A stretch of DNA of 64,000 nt from positions 371,032-435,031 of the forward strand of contig JABFQV010000002.1 in NCBI GenBank assembly GCA_013141495.1. Direction: 5' to 3'. This document shows, piece by piece, positions 46,040 through 58,122 of the stretch. The position numbers were made by a program, and so were the translations under genes. The stretch comes from Methylotenera sp. (GTDB taxonomy: Bacteria > Pseudomonadota > Gammaproteobacteria > Burkholderiales > Methylophilaceae). How positions within the stretch are numbered: position 1 is the first letter of the stretch; each line of letters begins with the position of its first letter. Under the pieces are notes generated by a model that saw only the letters and a program-made list of their open reading frames with translations, searched no databases and had not been told where the DNA came from.

Positions 46040-49000
46040 TTAAAACTCTTCCCAATCACCATCATCACTACTTGCTTTATTATTTAATTTTGCTGGCGTA
46101 GCTTTTATAGCGGCTTTTATAGGCTTTGCTACAGCACGTCTTAACGGACTATTGGACGCGCGTCTATTACCTGCAGGCTCACCCTCCAGCTGAAACACGC
46201 TAACGGCGTTCATCAGTTCATCGGCTTGCTCCATCATGGATTCAGCTGCAGCTGCGGCTTCTTCAACTAATGCGGTATTTTGCTGGGTAACATCATCCAT
46301 CTTCATGATAGCTTCATTCACCTGCTCAATACCAGCGCTTTGTTCCTGAGATGCGGCGGAAATTTCACCGATAATATCGGTCACACGTTGCACAGAAGTC
46401 ACCACTTCTTGCATAGTGTTACCTGCATTTTCTACCTGCTTAGTGCCTTCAGCGGTTTTATTCACAGAGTCGGTAATCAATTCTTTAATTTCTTTAGCCG
46501 CGCCTGCTGAGCGTTGTGCAAGGTTACGTACTTCGCCTGCCACTACGGCAAAACCACGCCCCTGCTCACCGGCACGTGCAGCTTCAACTGCTGCATTTAA
46601 TGCCAGAATATTGGTTTGGAAGGCAATGCCATCAATCACAGAAATAATGTCTTCAATCTTTTTGGCACTTTGGTTAATGTTGGCCATGGTAGTCACGACT
46701 TGGGCGACAACATGACCGCCCTTAACCGCCACCTCAGATGCAGTTGCTGCAAGTTGGTTCGCTTGTTTTGCATTATCAGCATTTTGCTTCACGGTTGAAG
46801 AGAGCTCTTCCATACTTGCCGCAGTTTTTTCTAGATTCGCGGCTTGCTCTTCAGTGCGGCGTGATAAGTCAGCATTGCCTTGGGCAATTTCTTTAGCAGC
46901 AGTATTGATAGTTTCAACCGCAGTTTTAACTGTAGCAATTGGGCCTACGATCATTTCCAGCGTTTCGTTCACGCCACCTACAATTTTACTAAAATCACCT
47001 TGATGCGCAGTGGCATCGGCACGAACAGAAACACGACCATCATGCGCGGCCTCTGAAAGCATTTGCACGTCGCCGACCAATGCATTGATCGCATTAATAC
47101 AAGTATTTAAATTATCTTTCAGTTTATTAAAATCACCTTTATAAACATCAGTAATCGGCGCAGGAATTTCACCACGCGCAATGCGCTCTACGCTACTTGC
47201 CGCCATATTAAGCGGTTTAACCATTGCATCTAGCGTTGCATTTAAGCCTTCAATCACTTTGCGATACTCACCTAAATGCTGCAAAGCATCTGCGCGCACG
47301 TCTAACACACCGGCTTCAGCCGATTGTGCCAACAAGTTGCCGTCAGCAACCAAGGCTCTAATGGCTAAACCACATGCATTCAAGTTATTTTTAATGATAT
47401 TAAAATCACCGTTATATTGCGTAGTAATTTCTGCAGGAATCACCCCTTTTGATAAATCATCAACATAGCTAGCAGCCATGTTAAGCGGGTTAATCACGGC
47501 CTCTAGTAAGCGATTCATCCCCGCACTCACATCAGTAATGAACCCTGCTGGCAAGCCAGATAAATCCAGTCGCTTATTCAACACACCTGCCACCGTTTGC
47601 TCTATCAATTGAGCTACTTTTTGCTCTGCGATGATCTCATCGGTTCGGTCAACCCACTGAATCATACGGCCGAGATAAACGCCTTCAGAGTTAGTCACCG
47701 CATTAAATGCCAACTCTAAATGACGCCCACCCATTGTCGTTTTAAGCGCTTTTGAGCCATCAAAAGAGGCTACATACGAGGCGCGATCCTGCTCATTTTC
47801 AATATACTTGCCTAATGTGCCGCCAATCAGATTGCTTACAGAAAATCCTGGATGACGTTTGGATAATTCACCACTCATTTTTTCCCATAATGCAAAACCG
47901 GCTTTATTCATGTAAATGAGCTTATTAGAATCACTGCCAACGGTTACCGGGATAGAGGCGTTATCGAGTGCAGACTTAATTCGATCAATCCCTGATAATG
48001 TTTCAGCATTATTGAAATCCAAACGTGCGCGTAGTGCGCGATAAGCATCCATTACATCGGTCATTTCATCTCGATGCCCAGTCCTTATCACAGACTCATG
48101 CTCAACACCTTGTGCGCTAGATAGTAAATATCTGACTGCATGACCTATACGTGGAATAAAAGCTTTATGAAGCCTCCAGCCTAATAGCGCCGTCACAATA
48201 AGGCCAAAGACAATAAATACAATCATTAACCTTTTATTAAAAACGTAAGCGGCCGCAGAATCGCTTATCAAAGCTTCAGCTTTAGATAATTGATACGTTT
48301 TTAAAGCATCAATTTTTTCTATTATCGGTTCTGTTACAGGGTGTAGAGCGTTCTTGTTGAACTCAGCTAAACGCTCGGCATCGCGTAATCGTAAAATATT
48401 TTTTAATTCAATAACGGTTAGGTTCGCATTAGCAAGTAGCGGATCCAGCGCCAAAATCAATTGCTTCTCATCCGCCTCAGCCACTTTAACCCGATAGATA
48501 TTCCATTGTTTATCAATCATGCTCAATGCCGCATCTACATCGGCTTCAGCTTTGTCCCAATTTTTGAGACCGTTTTCTAATTTTATAGCAGTATTCACGA
48601 CATTCACAGAATACATACGGTCAATCGTATTGAGTTGCTCCAAAGATTGCATACGGTCGTAATAAACTTTATTGATGCTTTCATTACTGGCTTGATGCGC
48701 AAAAATACCAACATAACCGAGCGCTATCAACACCAAAGCCACAGTCGTAAATATACTGAAAATTCTAACTTTTAAAGTAACGCTGCGCTTAATGGCTTGA
48801 TATTTTGCCTTAAGACTTTCTGCCCAGCTTAATTGCGCTCTAATCGCCTGATGAAAACGCAAAGCCCCTTCAATTTGTTGTTGCGTGGCTTTTTTTCGTA
48901 CTGAAATAAAGCCAACCACTTGACCATTCTCCTGCATAGGCGAAACAATCGCCTCGACCCAATAATGGTCGCCATTTTTGCAACGGTTTTTAACAATACC

Positions 49001-49240
49001 AATCCAGGGCTTTCCCGCGTTGACTGTGTTCCATAAGTCGGCAAATGCCTCTGGCGGCATGTCAGGATGGCGCACAATATTGTGGCTTTTGCCAAGTAGC
49101 TCATCCTCATCAAACCCACTTACATCAATAAAATCACGATTGATAAAAGTAATTAAGCCCTTTAAATCCGTCTTGGAAACAATCTGAATTGAGTCTTTAA
49201 GCACTAACTCATGCTGTGTGACTGGCATATTAATTTTCAT
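46040..49240 (-). CDS. Methyl-accepting chemotaxis protein with N-terminal PAS, membrane sensor and inner PAS
   Basis: A 1066-residue receptor. An Aer-like PAS domain comes first ([19 protein letters not shown], about residues 20-115), then two membrane segments (about 160-182 and 336-356) around a helical periplasmic domain, a HAMP, a second PAS-like domain (about 410-530) and several HAMP-like repeats with [14 protein letters not shown] and [13 protein letters not shown]. The signalling tip is near 875. The C-terminus ends DDGDWEEF, a likely CheR/CheB tether. The PAS suggests redox or energy sensing, but no cofactor residues were verified. Confidence 0.9.
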   Translation of the reverse strand: MKINMPVTQHELVLKDSIQIVSKTDLKGLITFINRDFIDVSGFDEDELLGKSHNIVRHPDMPPEAFADLWNTVNAGKPWIGIVKNRCKNGDHYWVEAIVSPMQENGQVVGFISVRKKATQQQIEGALRFHQAIRAQLSWAESLKAKYQAIKRSVTLKVRIFSIFTTVALVLIALGYVGIFAHQASNESINKVYYDRMQSLEQLNTIDRMYSVNVVNTAIKLENGLKNWDKAEADVDAALSMIDKQWNIYRVKVAEADEKQLILALDPLLANANLTVIELKNILRLRDAERLAEFNKNALHPVTEPIIEKIDALKTYQLSKAEALISDSAAAYVFNKRLMIVFIVFGLIVTALLGWRLHKAFIPRIGHAVRYLLSSAQGVEHESVIRTGHRDEMTDVMDAYRALRARLDFNNAETLSGIDRIKSALDNASIPVTVGSDSNKLIYMNKAGFALWEKMSGELSKRHPGFSVSNLIGGTLGKYIENEQDRASYVASFDGSKALKTTMGGRHLELAFNAVTNSEGVYLGRMIQWVDRTDEIIAEQKVAQLIEQTVAGVLNKRLDLSGLPAGFITDVSAGMNRLLEAVINPLNMAASYVDDLSKGVIPAEITTQYNGDFNIIKNNLNACGLAIRALVADGNLLAQSAEAGVLDVRADALQHLGEYRKVIEGLNATLDAMVKPLNMAASSVERIARGEIPAPITDVYKGDFNKLKDNLNTCINAINALVGDVQMLSEAAHDGRVSVRADATAHQGDFSKIVGGVNETLEMIVGPIATVKTAVETINTAAKEIAQGNADLSRRTEEQAANLEKTAASMEELSSTVKQNADNAKQANQLAATASEVAVKGGHVVAQVVTTMANINQSAKKIEDIISVIDGIAFQTNILALNAAVEAARAGEQGRGFAVVAGEVRNLAQRSAGAAKEIKELITDSVNKTAEGTKQVENAGNTMQEVVTSVQRVTDIIGEISAASQEQSAGIEQVNEAIMKMDDVTQQNTALVEEAAAAAESMMEQADELMNAVSVFQLEGEPAGNRRASNSPLRRAVAKPIKAAIKATPAKLNNKASSDDGDWEEF

Positions 49241-49743
49241 GATTCGGTTTCCCTATGACTTTAAATTAAGCTTAAACTGCAAATTTATACATTAAATACA
49301 GCTACCTGGGCTTTGCACCGCATGGGTGCTACGCTCAGAATAAACTGATAAGTACTACTAAATCCAGCAAACGGGAAAGCCCAGCAGGGTCGCAAGTGGC
49401 TTGCGCGTTGCAATGGTTAAATTTTCACATCCCGCGTGGGGTTAAAACCCCACCCTACAAAAACCGCCTACATTCAATAGCAAGCTGCAATGCATTGCAT
49501 CGCATCGAAGCTACACTTGTTACTACTGATCCAGCACTGTTTATCCAAAAATCCGTTCATTGAGCTAGTCGAAATGTGAACGGTTTTTTGTGCTTCAACA
49601 GGCTTCTCGCATGAATAACCAGCTTCAGCTGGTATATTCTGCGGTGATGCCAAGAACTGGTACAGCACGAATGGTTGTCAGGTCTAATTCATGCCGTATC
49701 AATATTGTTAAAACACTTTAATCTACCACCTAACTACAACGCT
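49241..49743. other. 503-base gene-free region with decayed repeats
   Basis: No credible gene was found between the two receptor genes. The region holds the palindrome 49436-49453 (GTGGGGTT with AACCCCAC), a stem around ccgttca/tgaacgg (49549-49585) resembling the dispersed repeat with ttcgac and gctcagcacgaacgg, and atgcattgcat (49492-49502) also present at 45974-45984. Its last 60 bases, next to the following receptor gene, resemble the bases before 46040, which shows that 3' flanks were duplicated together with the receptor genes. Confidence 0.6.
49436..49453. repeat. 18-bp perfect palindrome
   Basis: GTGGGGTTAAAACCCCAC reads the same on both strands. It is followed by ccctac and belongs to a palindrome type seen in intergenic regions of many bacteria. 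No T-run is adjacent. Confidence 0.8.
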
Positions 49744-52700
49744 TTAAAACTCCTCCCAATCGCCGTCATCACTGCCACTAACCTTGGCAATTGATTTAGG
49801 CGCAACACTTCTTGCAGAGGATGCGCTGGCTTTTTTACCTTTAGCAACCGCCTCAATACTATCAATCGCACTAATCGTACGTTTAGAGGTTTTTGAGAAC
49901 TCACCGCCTAATAGTCGTTTTGCTGTCGCTTGGTCTTGGTTTTGCACACTTTGTACAATATGGCCTACGCTTTGATGGAACTCAGCGTGGGCGGTTTTTA
50001 GTTCTTTATATTCATGCGTATGCGCGTGTTTTTGTGCGCCGCCATAAATCCAGCCACCTAATGAGCATTGGTCATCACGGCAAACTTTATCCACCTCTAA
50101 ATGCTCTTTTGAGCGTCCTGCGATGTAGTCCACTAAGCGGTTTTTCCACTTAATATGCGCTTGTTTGGCTTCGTCAAATGAAAAGGATTGGCCCGGCTTT
50201 GCTGTCGAGGTGCTACTTGCAAGCCTTGCTGGTGGCGCGACGGTTCTTAGGTTTCGGCTCGGTGTGGCTGAGCTTCCGCTCAACCTAAACGCACTCACGG
50301 TATCCATCAATCCTACAGCTTGGTCAACGAGTGATTCCGCTGCCGCTGCCGCTTGTTCTACCAAGGCGGCATTCTGCTGCGTGACTTCGTCCATGCTGGT
50401 AATGGCGCTGTTTACTTGGTTGATGCCTTGGCTTTGCTCTACTGAGGCGGCCGATATTTCGCCCATGATGTCGGTCACGCGTTGCACTGAGGTCACGATT
50501 TCTTGCATGGTGGTGCCTGCGTTTTCAACTTGTTTGGTGCCTTCTGCGGTTTTGCTCACGGAGTCGGCTATCAGTTCTTTAATTTCTTTGGCGGCGGTGG
50601 CTGAGCGTTGTGCGAGGTTGCGTACTTCGCCTGCAACGACGGCAAAGCCGCGGCCTTGTTCGCCAGCACGCGCGGCTTCAACTGCGGCGTTGAGGGCGAG
50701 GATGTTGGTTTGGAAGGCGATGCCGTCAATGACGCTGATGATGTCTTCAATTTTATGCGCGCTTTGGTTGATGGCGGTCATGGTGTTGACGACTTGCCCG
50801 ACAACATCTCCGCCTTTAACGGCTACGCCTGAGGCGGCAGCGGCGAGTTGGTTGGCTTGTTTGGCGTTCTCAGCATTGCTTTTAACGGTGCTGGCAAGTT
50901 GTTCCATGCTGGCGGCGGTTTCTTCCAGGCTGGAGGCTTGTTGTTCGGTGCGGCTTGAGAGGTCGTTGTTGCCTGAGGCTATTTCACCCGCTGCGGTGTT
51001 GATAGTTTCGCCAGCTTCTTTTACCTGAATGATGACCTCGGTCATTTTGTCCATCAGGGCGTTGACGCCGTCACACAGGCTGGCTATGGCGCCAGTTTTG
51101 CCTGCTAACGGTACGCGACTGCTGAGGTCGCCAGCTTTGGCATCTTCAATAATCGCTTGGGTTTCTTCTACGGCGTCGGCCAGCACTTGTGCCTCGACTG
51201 CTTTTTCAGCAGCATCCGCTGCATTTTTTTGCATCACGGTATCAAGCGTGCCGTTCACGCCGTCAATCACCTTACGGTAATCGCCCCAGTGTTTAGTTGC
51301 ATCTGCACGTGTGTCTAAGCGGTCATCCTGTGCAGCCTGCGCCAGCATATTAGCATCTGCAACCAGTAAGCTCAGCGCATCTACACAGGCATTAAGGTTA
51401 TTTTTAATGATATTAAAATCGCCATTGTAGTTATCAGTAATTTTTGCCGGGATGTTTCCTTTAGCAAAATACTCAACATAACCTGCGGCAACGTTTAATG
51501 GGTTAATCACCGCATCTAAACAATTATTCACACCTTCAACCACCTTGCGGAAGTCACCTTGGTATTTAGTTGCATCTGCACGTGTAGCAAGGCGGCCATC
51601 AATGGCTGCATTTTCAAGAGAAACAGTTTCTGCGACTAAACTATTTACCGCATCAATACAGGTATTAAGGTTGTTTTTGATGGTATTAAAATCACCATTG
51701 TAGTGATCAGTGATCTTGGCTGGGATATCGCCTTTAGAAATACGGTCAACATAATTTGCCGCGACATTCAGCGGACCAATCACAGAATCCAAGGTATCGT
51801 TCACACCAGAAACTACTTTACGGAAATCACCCTGATGACGGCTAGCATCCGCGCGCGTTGCCAAACGACCTTCCAATGTAGCTTTTGACAACACAGCCGC
51901 ATCTGCAACCAGCGCTTTAATATTGCCTTGCAAATTCACCATCGCTGCCATTACGCTACTACGGTCATTGGCAGCAAGTGCAATGTTAAAATCAAGGTCA
52001 CCTGCGGCAACACGTTTAGCCGTGTCGTATAATGCTGCAGGTTCCGCCCCCAGCGCCTTGACGATAGACCTAGAGATTAGCAAGCCAAATACTAGCAATA
52101 ACACAATTGCCAACATCAAGCCGGCAAATGTTAACAAACGTGTGTTTTCAAAATTAGCGGCCGCTGTTTTATATTCGCTCTCGGCAATGTTTAATTGCAA
52201 TTGTTTAAGCGAAGCCAGATCTTTTTCAGCCGCATTAAAAATATCTCGGGCATGCGTGTTAACTTCACTTAATCTGTCGTAATCATTTGCGCGTAACTGC
52301 TCGATAGCTGGCCTTAATATCTGCTTCACAAACTCGCCGCGGCTTGTTGCAAATTTATCTGCCAGCGCTTGTTCTTCTGGCGTCAAATTATGCGCGATGT
52401 AGCTTTTCCAGGTTTTACTAATTTCCTCTATTTTGCCTTCTACATACTGCGCTTCTTCTTGCGAGTTTTCTGCCTTCATCATTAGTTGAGGCTTTTTATC
52501 AGCATCAATCACCACTGTTGCACTTGCCAAAGCAGCGTTAATATGGGTACGGTTTTTGAGCATATTCACGCCAATACTGTTTAACTGCTCAATTGGAATC
52601 ATGCGGTCTTCATAAACACTCTTTAAACTATTTCGGGCTTTGCTCAGCTCATACAAACCTATCGCTGCCTGAAAAATTGCCACGCCAATAGCCAACGCAA

Positions 52701-52755
52701 TCACAGCTAACATCCGCTGTGCTACTGTCAGATTTTTTATCAAGTCCATTTTCAA
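49744..52755 (-). CDS. Methyl-accepting chemotaxis protein with C-terminal zinc-binding CZB domain
   Basis: A 1003-residue receptor: membrane segments about residues 14-33 and 207-229 around a four-helix-bundle sensor, HAMP and several HAMP-like repeats (about 230-540; [29 protein letters not shown]), signalling domain (tip near 682), then a CZB domain (about 865-960). The CZB has the His of [17 protein letters not shown] and [10 protein letters not shown], which supply the usual His/Cys zinc ligands. CZB proteins sense zinc or hypochlorous acid. The C-terminus is DDGDWEEF. Bases 50274-51180 are nearly identical to part of the next receptor gene. Confidence 0.91.
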   Translation of the reverse strand: MKMDLIKNLTVAQRMLAVIALAIGVAIFQAAIGLYELSKARNSLKSVYEDRMIPIEQLNSIGVNMLKNRTHINAALASATVVIDADKKPQLMMKAENSQEEAQYVEGKIEEISKTWKSYIAHNLTPEEQALADKFATSRGEFVKQILRPAIEQLRANDYDRLSEVNTHARDIFNAAEKDLASLKQLQLNIAESEYKTAAANFENTRLLTFAGLMLAIVLLLVFGLLISRSIVKALGAEPAALYDTAKRVAAGDLDFNIALAANDRSSVMAAMVNLQGNIKALVADAAVLSKATLEGRLATRADASRHQGDFRKVVSGVNDTLDSVIGPLNVAANYVDRISKGDIPAKITDHYNGDFNTIKNNLNTCIDAVNSLVAETVSLENAAIDGRLATRADATKYQGDFRKVVEGVNNCLDAVINPLNVAAGYVEYFAKGNIPAKITDNYNGDFNIIKNNLNACVDALSLLVADANMLAQAAQDDRLDTRADATKHWGDYRKVIDGVNGTLDTVMQKNAADAAEKAVEAQVLADAVEETQAIIEDAKAGDLSSRVPLAGKTGAIASLCDGVNALMDKMTEVIIQVKEAGETINTAAGEIASGNNDLSSRTEQQASSLEETAASMEQLASTVKSNAENAKQANQLAAAASGVAVKGGDVVGQVVNTMTAINQSAHKIEDIISVIDGIAFQTNILALNAAVEAARAGEQGRGFAVVAGEVRNLAQRSATAAKEIKELIADSVSKTAEGTKQVENAGTTMQEIVTSVQRVTDIMGEISAASVEQSQGINQVNSAITSMDEVTQQNAALVEQAAAAAESLVDQAVGLMDTVSAFRLSGSSATPSRNLRTVAPPARLASSTSTAKPGQSFSFDEAKQAHIKWKNRLVDYIAGRSKEHLEVDKVCRDDQCSLGGWIYGGAQKHAHTHEYKELKTAHAEFHQSVGHIVQSVQNQDQATAKRLLGGEFSKTSKRTISAIDSIEAVAKGKKASASSARSVAPKSIAKVSGSDDGDWEEF
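50274..51180. repeat. 907-bp direct repeat, copy 1 (receptor signalling segment)
   Basis: This part of the CZB receptor gene is about 98% identical without gaps to 52981-53887; I counted roughly 20 differences by eye. It encodes the methylation helices and signalling tip. It appears visibly richer in G and C at third codon positions than the flanking receptor sequence. Confidence 0.9.
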
Positions 52756-52825
52756 TCTCCAAATATTATTTTTATATCACTTTTGACGTTGATTTTATTC
52801 GCATGGCAGGTGCAAAAACTCAACT

Positions 52826-55135
52826 TTAAAACTCTTCCCAATCGCCATCATCACTGCCGGCATTAACACTTAATTTCTGCGTGGACTTTGCGCTTGGTTT
52901 TGCTGTCGATGCTTTTGACGCAAACTTTGGTGTGGCGGGTCTGGCTAATGCGCGTACATTGCCGTTACCTTTATGCACTGTTCCGCTCAACCTAAACGCA
53001 CTCACGGTATCCATCAATCCTACAGCTTGGTCAACGAGTGATTCCGCTGCCGCTGCCGCTTGCTCTACTAAGGCGGCATTTTGTTGCGTGACTTCGTCCA
53101 TGCTGGTAATGGCGCTGTTCACTTGGTTGATGCCTTGGCTTTGCTCTACTGAGGCGGCCGATATTTCGCCCATGATGTCGGTCACGCGTTGCACTGAGGT
53201 TACGATTTCCGCCATGGTGGTGCCTGCGTTTTCAACTTGTTTGGTGCCTTCTGCGGTTTTGCTCACCGAGTCGGCTATCAGCTCTTTAATCTCTTTGGCG
53301 GCGGTGGCTGAGCGTTGTGCGAGGTTGCGTACTTCGCCTGCAACGACGGCAAAGCCACGGCCTTGTTCGCCAGCACGCGCGGCTTCAACTGCGGCGTTGA
53401 GGGCGAGGATGTTGGTTTGGAAGGCGATGCCGTCAATGACGCTGATGATGTCTTCAATTTTATGCGCGCTTTGGTTGATGGCGGTCATGGTGTTGACGAC
53501 TTGCCCGACAACATCTCCGCCTTTAACGGCTACGCCTGAGGCGGCAGCGGCGAGTTGGTTGGCTTGTTTGGCGTTCTCAGCATTGCTTTTAACGGTGCTG
53601 GCAAGTTGTTCCATGCTGGCGGCGGTTTCTTCCAGGCTGGAGGCTTGTTGTTCGGTGCGGCTTGAGAGGTCGTTGTTGCCTGAGGCTATTTCACCTGCTG
53701 CGGTGTTGATAGTTTCGCCAGCTTCTTTTACCTGAATGATGACTTCGGTCATTTTGTCCATCAGGGCGTTGACGCCGTCACACAGGCTGGCTATGGCGCC
53801 AGTTTTGCCTGCTAAGGAGACGCGACTGCTGAGGTCGCCAGCTTTGGCATCTTCAATAATCGCTTGGGTTTCTTCTACTGCGTCGGCTAAGGCTTGGGCA
53901 TTGTCATGCTGTTCAGTAATGTCGGTGGAAAATTTAATCACTTTATAAGGATTGCCATTGATATCTAAAATTGGTGCATAAAACGCCTGCAACCAAACTG
54001 CATCACCTGACTTGTTAATGCGCTTAAATTGCCCAGCGCTAGCTTGCCCCTGCACTAAATTGTGCCAAAACTCTTTGTACTCTTGACTAGCTTTATAAGC
54101 AGGCTCTACAAATAGGCTATGGTGCTTGCCTACAACTTCTTTCTCTGAGTAGCCCGTTACTTTGGCAAAGTTTTCATTCATCGCCAAGATATTGCCTTTG
54201 AGGTCAAATTCAATCACGCCTTGTATTTTATTGACCGCATCGATTCGACCCGCATTATCTGCCGCTTGCAGTTTTTGCTCGGTAATATCAATTACATAAT
54301 TTACAACCTTAACCTGCTTTCCAGCCATATCACAAATAGGGCTGTAATAGGCCTGTATCCATACCTCACGCCCACCTTTGGCAATGCGCTTATATTGGCC
54401 TGAGACATACTCTCCCTTAATCAATCTAGCCCATAGTGCTGAGTACTCAGCACTTTTTGCAAAGTTTGGATCTAATACAAGACTCACATGCCGACCAATC
54501 AATTCATTTGCGCTGTAGCCGAGCATACTCAGATAAGTTTCATTGGCAAACAAAATGTTTCCGTCTAAATCCAGTTCGATAGCCCCCTGAAATATATCAA
54601 TAGCTTGCTTTTGGCTTCTGCTGTCGAAATCCTGAATCTCACGTTTTTTGGCTTCCGTGATATCTCGCCACTCTAATATATTGCCTACATAATCACCTTT
54701 GGTACCATAAATTGCAGTCACATAAAGCGCAATAGTAAGTGGTCCGACCTTGATTTCAGTAGAAAATGGCAAGTGAACTGGGGTGGCAAGCAACTGGCGT
54801 TGATGTTGAGGATTTTTATGAAAAACATCAATACAAGTGCCTACAATCTTGTCGGGGTCAAACGATGGAAATACTTTTTTAAACTCTTCACGGTTACCGT
54901 TAAAGAGCTTCATGCTTGCTGTATTCACATAGTTCACAATAAAGTTACGGTCTATTGTCATAATGGCTGCAGATGAACCATCTATCGCACTTTTGATACG
55001 CAATAAAGTATCCTCATGTGAACGCAGTTCTGAGATTAACTTGTCTTTATTTAATATCTCCTGAGCATTAATGTCATTTAAAGCCGTTAATTTAGCAATT
55101 TCTTTGTTTTTTTTTGTAAAAAAATCCGTAATCAT
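52826..55135 (-). CDS. Soluble methyl-accepting chemotaxis protein with three PAS domains
   Basis: A 769-residue receptor with no hydrophobic segment long enough for a membrane helix, so it is probably cytoplasmic. A short coiled coil precedes three PAS domains (about residues 45-160, 165-285, 290-405); the last two are similar ([20 protein letters not shown] and [20 protein letters not shown], with PAC motifs). A signalling domain follows (tip near 572), almost identical to that of the neighbouring CZB receptor. The C-terminus is DDGDWEEF. It lies 41 bases after cheW and is the first receptor downstream of cheA-cheW. Confidence 0.92.
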   Translation of the reverse strand: MITDFFTKKNKEIAKLTALNDINAQEILNKDKLISELRSHEDTLLRIKSAIDGSSAAIMTIDRNFIVNYVNTASMKLFNGNREEFKKVFPSFDPDKIVGTCIDVFHKNPQHQRQLLATPVHLPFSTEIKVGPLTIALYVTAIYGTKGDYVGNILEWRDITEAKKREIQDFDSRSQKQAIDIFQGAIELDLDGNILFANETYLSMLGYSANELIGRHVSLVLDPNFAKSAEYSALWARLIKGEYVSGQYKRIAKGGREVWIQAYYSPICDMAGKQVKVVNYVIDITEQKLQAADNAGRIDAVNKIQGVIEFDLKGNILAMNENFAKVTGYSEKEVVGKHHSLFVEPAYKASQEYKEFWHNLVQGQASAGQFKRINKSGDAVWLQAFYAPILDINGNPYKVIKFSTDITEQHDNAQALADAVEETQAIIEDAKAGDLSSRVSLAGKTGAIASLCDGVNALMDKMTEVIIQVKEAGETINTAAGEIASGNNDLSSRTEQQASSLEETAASMEQLASTVKSNAENAKQANQLAAAASGVAVKGGDVVGQVVNTMTAINQSAHKIEDIISVIDGIAFQTNILALNAAVEAARAGEQGRGFAVVAGEVRNLAQRSATAAKEIKELIADSVSKTAEGTKQVENAGTTMAEIVTSVQRVTDIMGEISAASVEQSQGINQVNSAITSMDEVTQQNAALVEQAAAAAESLVDQAVGLMDTVSAFRLSGTVHKGNGNVRALARPATPKFASKASTAKPSAKSTQKLSVNAGSDDGDWEEF
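52981..53887. repeat. 907-bp direct repeat, copy 2 (receptor signalling segment)
   Basis: This is the partner of 50274-51180, at a constant offset of 2707 bases. The similarity breaks sharply at both ends, inside the two coding regions and in the same reading frame. Confidence 0.9.
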
Positions 55136-55176
55136 GATATTAGCTTTCTAATCTAATGTTAAAAAAAACAATCTTT

Positions 55177-55674
55177 TTAAGCCGCCACTGCATCCATCAG
55201 CGCCATTTCTTGACTACTCATCAACTGCTCAATATCTACAAGTATTAACATTCTTTGTTCCAAGGTTGCAAGGCCTACAATGTATTTGGTATCAATACTG
55301 GTCACCAATGACGGCACATCGCGAATTTGCTCGTCTTTCAAGGCAATCACATCAGATACGCCATCTACCACCACGCCGACGACACGTCCGTGCAAGTTTA
55401 GAATAATCACTACCGTGAGTTCGTTGTATTCAACTTTTCCCAAGTTAAATTTAATGCGTAAATCAACAATCGGTACTATTTTTCCGCGTAAATTAACCAC
55501 GCCTTTAATAAACTCAGGCGTGTTGGCAATTTGCGTAACGGCATCGTAACCGCGAATCTCTTGCACTTTAAGTATCTCTAAGCCATATTCCTCAGCACCC
55601 AATACAAAAGTTAAGTATTCACCTTCTGCGCTTTTTGCTTTTAACGCGTTGCTGGTCGCAGTATCTGTACTCAT
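55177..55674 (-). CDS. cheW: Chemotaxis coupling protein CheW
   Basis: A 165-residue SH3-like adaptor that joins receptors to CheA. It shows [40 protein letters not shown] and [10 protein letters not shown]. It is encoded 12 bases downstream of cheA. Confidence 0.95.
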   Translation of the reverse strand: MSTDTATSNALKAKSAEGEYLTFVLGAEEYGLEILKVQEIRGYDAVTQIANTPEFIKGVVNLRGKIVPIVDLRIKFNLGKVEYNELTVVIILNLHGRVVGVVVDGVSDVIALKDEQIRDVPSLVTSIDTKYIVGLATLEQRMLILVDIEQLMSSQEMALMDAVAA

Positions 55675-55686
55675 GTTGTAAGCTCC

Positions 55687-58014
55687 TTATGCATTTCTTT
55701 GGTTTTGTAATGGTTGATTATTTTGGTTTGAAAACGGTGGTGCGCCTGTGAGGTAGTTGGTGTTTTGCCCCATTTGAATAATGGCTGAAACATCTAATAT
55801 CAGCGCCACACCGCCATCACCCATGATGGTAGCCCCTGAAATACCTGGCACTTTTTTAAAGTTGGTTTCTAAGCTCTTAATGACGACTTGTTGCTGTCCG
55901 ACTAGTCGATCAACAAATAAGGCAGATTTTTTACCATCAGACTCAATGAGTACCAGCACCCCTTTTGTGGGGTCGGTAATGTCCGTTGCGTGGTTAAATA
56001 AACTATGCAGCGCAATAATCGGCAGGTATTCACCACGTACATGTACCATGCGGCCTTCGCCGGTCACGGTTTTTATGTCCTCCGCACGCGGTTGTAGTGT
56101 TTCTACAATCAGGTTGAGCGGAATCACATAAATGCTCTTACCTAGCGACACTGACATACCATCAAGAATCGCCAATGTGAGTGGCAATGAAATTGAAATA
56201 GTGGTGCCAAAACCTAGTGCTGAGCGAATTTCAACCACACCGCCCATTGAGGCAATGTTTCGTTTAACCACATCCATGCCCACACCGCGACCTGAAACAT
56301 CGGTAACGACTTCAGCCGTAGAAAAACCCGGCGCAAATATAAGCGCGAACACTTCAGAATCTGACATGTTTTCGCTCACGGCCAAGCCATTTTTTGCCGC
56401 TTTTTCTAGCAGTTTATTGCGATTTAAACCCGCACCATCATCGGTCACTTCAATCACAATGCTGCCGCCTTTGTGTGCGGCAGAAAGTGTTAATGTACCT
56501 GCTTCACTTTTACCTGCCGCCCTACGATTAGCCGGTATTTCAATACCGTGATCAACACTGTTACGCACTAAGTGAGTTAACGGGTCCACAATGCGCTCAA
56601 TCAAGCCTTTATCCAGCTCTGTCGCTGCGCCTACTGTGACAAACTCTACTTTTTTATTGAGCTTGGCGGCTAGGTCACGCACCATGCGTGGAAAGCGTGA
56701 GAACACAAAATCCATCGGCATCATACGGATAGACATCACGGATTCTTGCAGATCTCGCGTGTTACGGGTGAGCTGACCTACGCTGTTAATGAGTGCCTCG
56801 TGATGGACTGGGTCTAGGTTGCTGATGCGTTGCTCAATCATGGCCTGTGTAATCACCAACTCTCCAACAAGGTTAATGAGTTGGTCAACTTTTTCTACGC
56901 CCACACGGATAGACGAGGTTTCTGCATTAGAGGTAGCTTTATCTGACTCACGACGACCAGGGCTTCTTCTTTCAACGCCACCTGGCGCACCTAAACTGGC
57001 TTCTGCAGTAACCGTAGCTGTAGGCTCGCCGCTATTAGCTATTGTTGGAACGGTATCATCGCCAATTAAAGTGGCAGCAACGGCATCTGGATGCGGTTGG
57101 AACGGCGCAAAAAAGCCATAACCTTCTTCTACTTTTTCTTTACCTTCTTCTTCAAACAAGCCATAACCGACTTCTTCATGAATTGCAACGCCTGAGCCTG
57201 ATGTCGCTTTTGATTCTGTTTTTGCAAGTTCTGGTGCTGCAGTTGCAACACCAACTTCAACAGCTGGACTAACAGCTGTAGCCGTTGGCGCTAATGTAAT
57301 CACTAAGTCATCGGCATCCACAATAAATGAGCAGATAGAAACAATATCGGCCTGTGAAGAATCTGTAGTGAGCGACAATACATATCGACCATTGGCCTGC
57401 TTACTCACCACTACCAAACCCAATAAGCCTAGCTCCTCCTGCAGGTTTTCAACGTCTCTTTCGGTAATTTCTGGCATCACAATGTTAAAGCAGCTTGACC
57501 CGTCAGGGATCTCATGTTGCGCAACTTCAGCCGTGGCAGAAAACTCAACTGGTGCGGGTGCAGTAGGTACAGGTGCAGCTACGGGCGCAGGTGCGGCTAC
57601 AGGGTGCGTTGCAATCACAACACCACTGGCATCTGAAAGTGACTTCAACACCATTTTGACATCAGCTACTTGCTCTTGGTCAACCTCTGCGGCATTGCGA
57701 TGACCGTTTAGCTCCATCGCCAACACGTTTTTTGCTGCCAAAAAGGCATCCACATGCTCAGCGGTCAGGGCCATTTCATGCTTACGAATTTTGTCCAGCA
57801 GGTTTTCAAGCACATGGGTAATTTCGGTCATGTCCATAAAGCCGAAAGTAGCCGCCCCGCCTTTAATGGAGTGCGCTGCCCTAAAAATGGCATTCAACTC
57901 TTCATCATCCGGGCTTTCCATATCGATGCCTAACAGCAGGCGCTCAGCCTCTGCCAGTAGCTCGTCTGCCTCATCAAAGAAGACCTCATAAAACTGACTC
58001 ATATCAATTGTCAT
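55687..58014 (-). CDS. cheA: Chemotaxis histidine kinase CheA
   Basis: A 775-residue kinase: P1 HPt domain with phosphoacceptor His48 (AIFRAAHSIKGGA), an Ala/Pro-rich linker, a P2-like CheY/CheB-binding domain (about residues 175-245), a second linker, P3 dimerisation helices (SIRVGVEKVDQLINLVGELV), P4 ATPase (DHGIEIPANRR, DDGAGLNR, GRGVGMDVVK) and the P5 CheW-like regulatory domain. It phosphorylates both CheY proteins and CheB. It stands between cheY and cheW. Confidence 0.95.
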   Translation of the reverse strand: MTIDMSQFYEVFFDEADELLAEAERLLLGIDMESPDDEELNAIFRAAHSIKGGAATFGFMDMTEITHVLENLLDKIRKHEMALTAEHVDAFLAAKNVLAMELNGHRNAAEVDQEQVADVKMVLKSLSDASGVVIATHPVAAPAPVAAPVPTAPAPVEFSATAEVAQHEIPDGSSCFNIVMPEITERDVENLQEELGLLGLVVVSKQANGRYVLSLTTDSSQADIVSICSFIVDADDLVITLAPTATAVSPAVEVGVATAAPELAKTESKATSGSGVAIHEEVGYGLFEEEGKEKVEEGYGFFAPFQPHPDAVAATLIGDDTVPTIANSGEPTATVTAEASLGAPGGVERRSPGRRESDKATSNAETSSIRVGVEKVDQLINLVGELVITQAMIEQRISNLDPVHHEALINSVGQLTRNTRDLQESVMSIRMMPMDFVFSRFPRMVRDLAAKLNKKVEFVTVGAATELDKGLIERIVDPLTHLVRNSVDHGIEIPANRRAAGKSEAGTLTLSAAHKGGSIVIEVTDDGAGLNRNKLLEKAAKNGLAVSENMSDSEVFALIFAPGFSTAEVVTDVSGRGVGMDVVKRNIASMGGVVEIRSALGFGTTISISLPLTLAILDGMSVSLGKSIYVIPLNLIVETLQPRAEDIKTVTGEGRMVHVRGEYLPIIALHSLFNHATDITDPTKGVLVLIESDGKKSALFVDRLVGQQQVVIKSLETNFKKVPGISGATIMGDGGVALILDVSAIIQMGQNTNYLTGAPPFSNQNNQPLQNQRNA

Positions 58015-58122
58015 TGCTGTACTCCGCTTATCAACTTACTTTCTTGCTACCTATTCACCATCAACATTTGCGCATTTAACCTTTCTCATCCTGAGTATCA
58101 AGCGAGAAAGTTAAATTTGAAG

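Noticed and set aside
50165..51028. Long open frame (287 codons) on the plus strand inside the CZB receptor gene, and its twin at 52881-53735
   Set aside because: Both are mirror frames of the duplicated GC-richer receptor segment. They are low-complexity Ala/Ser/Thr-rich translations without any recognisable domain, and the receptor frame on the other strand is clearly real.
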